Assembly (NCBI GenBank): GCA_034428595.1
Contig: DAOUHO010000145.1
Location: 1-17,309, forward strand
DNA length: 17,309 nt
Source: JAJECS01 sp034428595
GTDB lineage: Bacteria > Chloroflexota > UBA11872
Direction: 5' to 3'
Shown here: positions 13,466 to 17,309 of the stretch, one piece after another
Layout: each line of letters opens with the position of its first letter
Position numbering within the stretch: the first letter of the stretch is position 1
Notes under the pieces: generated by a model
The model's database searches: none
Seen by the model: the letters and a program-made list of their open reading frames with translations, nothing else
Told to the model about the DNA's origin: nothing
Translations under genes and position numbers: made by a program

Positions 13466-14590
13466 ATGCGATTCAGGGTTGGCGTCATTGGCGCGTCGGG
13501 ATTTATCGGCGTGCCCTATCGGCGCGAGATGCGGGACGTCCCGGAGCAATACGACATCGTCGCCGTCTGCGCGCGGCGCCGCGAATTGCTGGAGGCCGCC
13601 GGGCGCGAGGACGGCGCCGCGCTCGTCACCACCGACTGGCGTGAAGTGGTGGCCCATCCCGACGTCGATGTCGTCGTCGTGTTGGTTCCCGACGTCATGC
13701 ACTACGAGATTGCCCTGGAGTGCGCCGCTCAGGGCAAGCACATCGTGTGCGAGAAGCCGGTGGCCATGAACGCGCGTGAGGCCCACGAGATCTGGACGGC
13801 TTATCGCGATCGCGGACTCGGACATTTCGTGCCGTTTTGGACGCGCGGCGTACCGGTGTTCCAGCGCGTCCGGCAGCTGCTGGCCGAGGGCCTGATCGGT
13901 GAGGTCCGGGGCGTGGTCTATCGATGGCACAACGCGCGGCTGCCGTCGATGCCCTACACCTGGCGCGACGACGCCGAGCAGTCGGCCGCCGGCAGCGTCG
14001 CCGACGGCGGCTCCCATGCCTACGACGCCTTGCGCTGGCTCACGGGTCTCGAAGCGCGGCGGGTATTTGCGCAGGCCGGTGTGCTGACGCCGCCGAAGCC
14101 TGACCTGGGTGAGCCGAACCTCGAAGAAGCACTTGCCTGGAGCGAATCCCACGACGCCACCGCTGGGGAATCACGCCGGGCCGGAACCGCGTTCGATTAC
14201 GGCAATCTCACCTTCGAGCTGGATAACGGAGGCGTCGGGGTGCTGATGGTTTCCCACGCGCCGTATCTGCGATCGGCGCTGGCGCCGGATGTCGAGTTGC
14301 ACGGCTCCGAGGCGTCCATTTCCATTGGCCGCTTTACCGGCGATCTGCACATTGCGCGGAAGCCCGGCGAATCGGAGCTGCTCGAGGCCGTGCCCGCGCC
14401 CGATGCCCCCAACAACTTCAGGGACATGGTCCATCCCGGCCTGCTGGCGACGATGGCCGGCGAGCCCACCGAGATGCCGGAATTGCACGCCGGCTGGCGG
14501 GTGCAGCTCTTCACGGACGCCGCCGTGGCGTCCGCCGAGCGTGGCGCGTGGGTGGAGACGGCCGAGTTCGACGCGCCGGACGAGGCCTAG
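13466..14590 (+). CDS. Gfo/Idh/MocA-family oxidoreductase, canonical active site
   Basis: A 374-residue NAD(P)-dependent dehydrogenase of the glucose-fructose oxidoreductase/inositol dehydrogenase family, expected to be soluble and to act on a sugar, cyclitol or related polyol. The Rossmann loop GVIGASGFIG is at residues 6-15. CEKPVAMN carries Glu96 and Lys97, and DGGSHAYD supplies Asp180 and His184, so the usual Lys/Asp/His set is complete. The C-terminal half is the mixed alpha/beta substrate domain. ATG 13466 is chosen because GAGGGAG (about 13455-13461) lies just upstream and the Rossmann strand begins at once; an open frame back to 13358 has no homology. Its stop codon abuts the stop of the convergent - strand homologue with no base between. 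The substrate is not readable from sequence. Confidence 0.88.
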   Translation: MRFRVGVIGASGFIGVPYRREMRDVPEQYDIVAVCARRRELLEAAGREDGAALVTTDWREVVAHPDVDVVVVLVPDVMHYEIALECAAQGKHIVCEKPVAMNAREAHEIWTAYRDRGLGHFVPFWTRGVPVFQRVRQLLAEGLIGEVRGVVYRWHNARLPSMPYTWRDDAEQSAAGSVADGGSHAYDALRWLTGLEARRVFAQAGVLTPPKPDLGEPNLEEALAWSESHDATAGESRRAGTAFDYGNLTFELDNGGVGVLMVSHAPYLRSALAPDVELHGSEASISIGRFTGDLHIARKPGESELLEAVPAPDAPNNFRDMVHPGLLATMAGEPTEMPELHAGWRVQLFTDAAVASAERGAWVETAEFDAPDEA

Positions 14591-15703
14591 CTAGGTCACC
14601 TCAACCGGGCGGCCCGTGCGGCCCGAGTCGATGGCGGCCTGCACCGTGGCCGCGATGTCGCGCCCGACGCGCGCGTTGAGGATCGTGTCGCCGTCGGTAT
14701 CGATGGCTTGGGCGAAGTTCTCCATCAGGAGCCAGTCGGCGTCGCCGCCCACGCGTTGCGCGGGCGAATCGCCGGCGGTCCGTCCCCTGTAGAAGACCCG
14801 CACCGCGGGCCGCGGCTCGTCGATGACCATCGCGCCGGCGGCGCCCAGGATGCGGACTTTGATCTCGCCGTCGTTGTCGTGCTTGGCGCGCCCGATGCGG
14901 CCGATGCACAGCGTGCCCACGATCCCGTTTTCCAGCTCCAGCGTCACCGAGGCCAGGTCGTCGATGCCATGGTCGACGTTGCGCTGGTGGAAGTGGGCCG
15001 TGGCGCGCGCGAACACGCGCTTGACTCGCGCGCCAGTTAGCGTTCGGATGTGCGACAGCGGGTAGATGCCCTCGATCTGCAGCTCGCCCATCGGCGCGTG
15101 CCCCACGCCGCCGTCGGAGCCGTCGATGTGCGCGGCCTTCAGCGCTTCGAGCCAATCGATTGTGGGAGCGCTGGCCGGGCGCTCGCCGCGGCGCGGGCCT
15201 GCGTCCTTCGCGAAATAGAAATCGACGTGCACGGCGCGCACGTCCCCGATCGCGCCGCTCTGCAGTTCCTGCCGGGCGAGCAGCATCGCCGGCAGCATGT
15301 CGCGGTTCCACATGAGGAACTGCACGCCGTTGCGCTCCACGGCCTCCACGATGCGGTCGCACTCGGAGACCAGGGTTGACATGGGCTTGTCCTGCACCAC
15401 GTGCAACCCGGCGTCGGCGGCGCGCACGCTGAGGTCCGCGTGGCGCTCGGCCTCGGGGCTCACGCAGGCCACCTGGACGTCGTAGTCCCGAATGGCCGCC
15501 TCCACGTCGCGCACGTAGGGGATGTTCAGCTCGTCGGCCAGCTTCTGGTTGCGCTCGTGGACCCATTCCGGCTGGTCGGCATCGTCCGCCACCACGACCG
15601 GATCGAACCGCGGGTGCGTGGCGAGCCCCAGCGGCACGTAGTCATGCTTAACCACGCTGAGCACCGCCACGCGGAAGATCGAGTTGCCGCTAGACGAGGA
15701 CAT
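14591..15703 (-). CDS. Gfo/Idh/MocA-family oxidoreductase, divergent
   Basis: A 370-residue member of the Gfo/Idh/MocA family. The N-terminus FRVAVLSVVKHDYVPLGLA replaces the normal Gly-rich nucleotide loop and has no GxGxxG. QDKPMST at 104-110 keeps the catalytic Lys (Lys106) with Asp for Glu. The later motif reads IEGIYPLSHIRTLTG, like the GIYPL version of glucose-fructose oxidoreductase. Two ATG codons lie six bases apart; GGAGG at 15710-15714 touches the first (15709) but sits six bases before the second (15703), so 15703 is the likely start. The gene overlaps the end of the upstream oxidoreductase gene by 14 bases, which implies translational coupling and joint function. The cofactor loop is unusual enough that NAD(P) binding should be treated as an inference. 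Confidence 0.82.
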   Translation of the reverse strand: MSSSSGNSIFRVAVLSVVKHDYVPLGLATHPRFDPVVVADDADQPEWVHERNQKLADELNIPYVRDVEAAIRDYDVQVACVSPEAERHADLSVRAADAGLHVVQDKPMSTLVSECDRIVEAVERNGVQFLMWNRDMLPAMLLARQELQSGAIGDVRAVHVDFYFAKDAGPRRGERPASAPTIDWLEALKAAHIDGSDGGVGHAPMGELQIEGIYPLSHIRTLTGARVKRVFARATAHFHQRNVDHGIDDLASVTLELENGIVGTLCIGRIGRAKHDNDGEIKVRILGAAGAMVIDEPRPAVRVFYRGRTAGDSPAQRVGGDADWLLMENFAQAIDTDGDTILNARVGRDIAATVQAAIDSGRTGRPVEVT

Positions 15704-16673
15704 AGCCATCCTCCGTGCGCGTGGCCGCTTGACCCGACGCGGCCGACGCCATGGCGGCTTCGGCGACTTCGAGGGCGAGCACGCCGGCGGTTGCGCTGTC
15801 GCTTGCATCCGCGCCGTTGTGCACCGCATCCACGAATGCCTCGAGCTGGCGCAACACGGTGGCGTCGCCCGTGCTGGTGAGCCGAGCGGCGGGCGATCCG
15901 CCCGCGTAGCGCAGCTGCATGTTGTGCTGGTCGTCGGCGTAGACGGCGCCGTCGGCGCCGATGAGCTGCAGGGAACAATAGGCATCGCCTTGGGGCAGCG
16001 CCGTCGTCACGTCCAGCAGGGCCATCCCGCCGTCGGGAAACCCGAGATGCACCACCGCCGCATCCGGTCGATTGGAGTCTTGACCACGCGAGACCGCGAA
16101 CACGGCGTCGGGCGGGGCGTCGAAAAGCCAAGCCGCGAGATCAATATCCCGCGTGAGCTCGTGAATGAAGATCCCGCCGCTGCGGTCCGGGTCCAGCCGC
16201 CAGGCCGTGGGGCTGCCCGTGGGCGGTGGTTGCCAGCGATGGCTGCGCACCAGACCGGGTCGGCCCATCTGGCCCGCGTCCATGCTCGCGCGCACGGCCG
16301 CAACGTCCGGGCGATACCGATCGATCTGCCCGGCCATGAACACCACGCCGGCCGCCGCGCAGGCCTCGGCCATTTCGTGGGCTTCGCCGGCCGAGCGCCC
16401 CAGCGGACCCTTCACCAGCACGTGTTTGCCGGCCGTCGCCGCCGTCTTGATATGGCTGGACCGCTCGTCGGTGGGCGTCTGGATGATCACGGCGTCGATC
16501 GTGTCGGCGTGGGCTTCAAGCAAGTCCGCGAGAGTTGGCGCCGAAACGACGTTGCCTGAGCCAGCCTGCGCGCCGTCCGTGACGGCGGCGATGGTAGCGC
16601 CGCCAGCGCGCGGCGCTACGCGGACATAGGCCTCGTCGTCCGGCCCGCTGCCGACCAACGCCAAGCGCGTCAT
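15690..16673 (-). CDS. Gfo/Idh/MocA-like protein with substituted catalytic residues
   Basis: A 327-residue Gfo/Idh/MocA-like protein. The Rossmann strand LALVGSGPDDEAY (residues 4-16) has only a partial Gly loop. The family's EKP motif is replaced by VKGP: aligning LVEKPL with LVKGPL puts Gly89 at the catalytic Lys position. In the motif that normally reads D-x3-H before DxDxxRW, this protein has GGIFIHELTRDIDLAAWL, with His and Arg at the Asp and His positions. So all three usual catalytic residues appear changed, while the fold-defining parts are kept. It may act by different chemistry, or be a partner subunit for the overlapping gene at 14591-15703. ATG 16673 is chosen by homology; no ribosome site is clear, and an open frame back to 16799 is unsupported. 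It is the first gene of a coupled pair. Confidence 0.8.
   Translation of the reverse strand: MTRLALVGSGPDDEAYVRVAPRAGGATIAAVTDGAQAGSGNVVSAPTLADLLEAHADTIDAVIIQTPTDERSSHIKTAATAGKHVLVKGPLGRSAGEAHEMAEACAAAGVVFMAGQIDRYRPDVAAVRASMDAGQMGRPGLVRSHRWQPPPTGSPTAWRLDPDRSGGIFIHELTRDIDLAAWLFDAPPDAVFAVSRGQDSNRPDAAVVHLGFPDGGMALLDVTTALPQGDAYCSLQLIGADGAVYADDQHNMQLRYAGGSPAARLTSTGDATVLRQLEAFVDAVHNGADASDSATAGVLALEVAEAAMASAASGQAATRTEDGYVLV
15701..15714 (-). promoter_or_regulatory. Ribosome-binding site that decides the start of the 15703 gene
   Basis: On the - strand GGAGG (15714-15710) is followed by ATGGCTATG. The first ATG has zero spacing to the site and the second has six bases, the usual distance. The site lies inside the last codons of the upstream gene, so ribosomes finishing that gene could re-initiate here. 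Confidence 0.7.
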
Positions 16674-16775
16674 CTGCGCCAATCTGTGCTCAAAGTGCGT
16701 CAGCCGCCATGGTAACCAGACTGGATACGGCGCGCGATTGCGTGCATGCGGAGGCAGTCGGTCAGCGTGAGTACA

Positions 16776-16798
16776 TGACCGTTGACGCCCGACGGTCA
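16776..16798. terminator. Possible hairpin terminator after the restriction-specificity-like gene
   Basis: TGACCGT (16776-16782) and ACGGTCA (16792-16798) form a seven-base stem around a nine-base loop, directly downstream of the - strand stop codon at 16801-16803. No T-run follows on the - strand, so it is only a weak candidate. It lies in the 127-base gap before the oxidoreductase pair. Confidence 0.35.
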
Positions 16799-16800
16799 CC

Positions 16801-17309
16801 TCACTCCGTCACCCGAAACACTTCGGCGGCATAGTCACGGGTCCGCTTGAGGCTTCGCTGCACCTCAATGTGGAAGGTGTGGACCTGACGTGCATGTTCA
16901 ACGAGCGCCGCTCGGTCGGCGAGCGTGGCGGGGACTGGCAGCAAGAACTCCCGCCGAAAGACCTCCTCACGCAATTCCGGCTGTACAGCCGTTACTGCCA
17001 AGTAATACACCTGCTTCCGGAACGCCTCAGACGTAAGGACGCTCCATAGCAGTAAGGCCTCCTCGAAGTCCTTTGGCCGTACCGCGAAAAAGCCCGTGGT
17101 CGTCAGTTGTCCGTCAAATCCTGGGGGAACTATCACTGTTGTCCCGCGTGAGTTTCGGTGTTTGGCGAACAACACGTCGTTCTCGCGAACCATGAGCCGT
17201 GCTCGTGAGGGCAATTCGTTGATCGGTTCTTCGCGATAATTCACGATGGAGCCAGACCGGGTTACGTCGCCGATCTCGAAGTAGCGAAAGATATTCTCTT
17301 CCCCTTCCT
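16801..17309 (-). CDS. Type I restriction specificity (HsdS)-like target-recognition protein, C-terminal part
   Basis: The reading frame stays open to the right edge of the window, so about 169 C-terminal residues are seen and the N-terminus is missing; a GTG at 17244 is internal. The segment reads IFRYFEIGDVTRSGSIV, then PSRARLMVRENDVLFAKHR, SRGTTVIVP and TTGFFAVRP. This is the order of beta-strand motifs in a target recognition domain of HsdS subunits or of the fused domain in type IIG enzymes. FLLPVPATLADRAALVEHARQV and the following basic helix match the conserved C-terminal helix of such domains. Hand counts of three 60-base lines give about 55% GC, against about 70% in a line of the adjacent gene, suggesting acquisition by transfer. 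The methylase and nuclease genes, if present, lie outside the window. A methylation-independent TRD protein is an alternative. Confidence 0.72.
   Translation of the reverse strand, partial: EGEENIFRYFEIGDVTRSGSIVNYREEPINELPSRARLMVRENDVLFAKHRNSRGTTVIVPPGFDGQLTTTGFFAVRPKDFEEALLLWSVLTSEAFRKQVYYLAVTAVQPELREEVFRREFLLPVPATLADRAALVEHARQVHTFHIEVQRSLKRTRDYAAEVFRVTE

Overview
The window is GC-rich coding DNA, close to 70% GC in the lines I counted, and tightly packed with genes. Its families are phytanoyl-CoA dioxygenase-like (PhyH) oxygenases, short-chain dehydrogenases (SDR), Gfo/Idh/MocA oxidoreductases, a DapA-like lyase and a D-threonine aldolase/D-serine dehydratase-type PLP enzyme. The gaps between genes hold several families of short GTAGGGGC-ended and other palindromic repeats. 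This mix suggests a heterotrophic Chloroflexota-type bacterium of the SAR202 or sponge-symbiont sort. That is inference from gene content and repeat style; no rRNA or other phylogenetic marker is present.

Layout, left to right. The 3' tail of a + strand gene (1-54) is followed by a repeat-bearing gap. Next comes a likely operon of a PLP enzyme (312-1463) and an SDR (1496-2266). Two - strand genes converge on it: a DapA-like lyase (2284-3252) and a six-helix membrane protein (3349-4287). A + strand block starts at 4440 with an SDR and a PhyH oxygenase. It continues with two PhyH paralogues, about 80% identical, that form a tandem duplication carrying its own upstream repeats (6210-9003). Next is a DNA-repair pair: a helicase of the MrfA/YprA type (9278-11590) and an exonuclease of the MrfB/YprB type (11849-13099), with a cluster of repeats between them. 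A Gfo/Idh/MocA gene (13466-14590) then meets, stop codon against stop codon, two overlapping - strand Gfo/Idh/MocA genes (14591-16673). The right edge cuts a - strand gene of lower GC that resembles the specificity subunit of a type I restriction-modification system (16801 to the end).

The metabolic genes look like scavenging modules for small hydroxylated or amino-bearing organic molecules: PLP lyase plus SDR, pyruvate-type lyase, SDR plus Fe(II)/2-oxoglutarate oxygenase, and sugar or polyol dehydrogenases. No substrate can be read from the sequence. The points most worth following are the duplicated PhyH unit with its unchanged Met-rich active-site segment, the mrfA gene bracketed by two identical 28-bp perfect palindromes, the 64-bp hairpin repeat found only upstream of and co-directional with + strand genes, and a Gfo/Idh-like protein that has lost the usual catalytic Lys, Asp and His. 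I found no CRISPR array, tRNA, rRNA, transposase or clearly new defence system.
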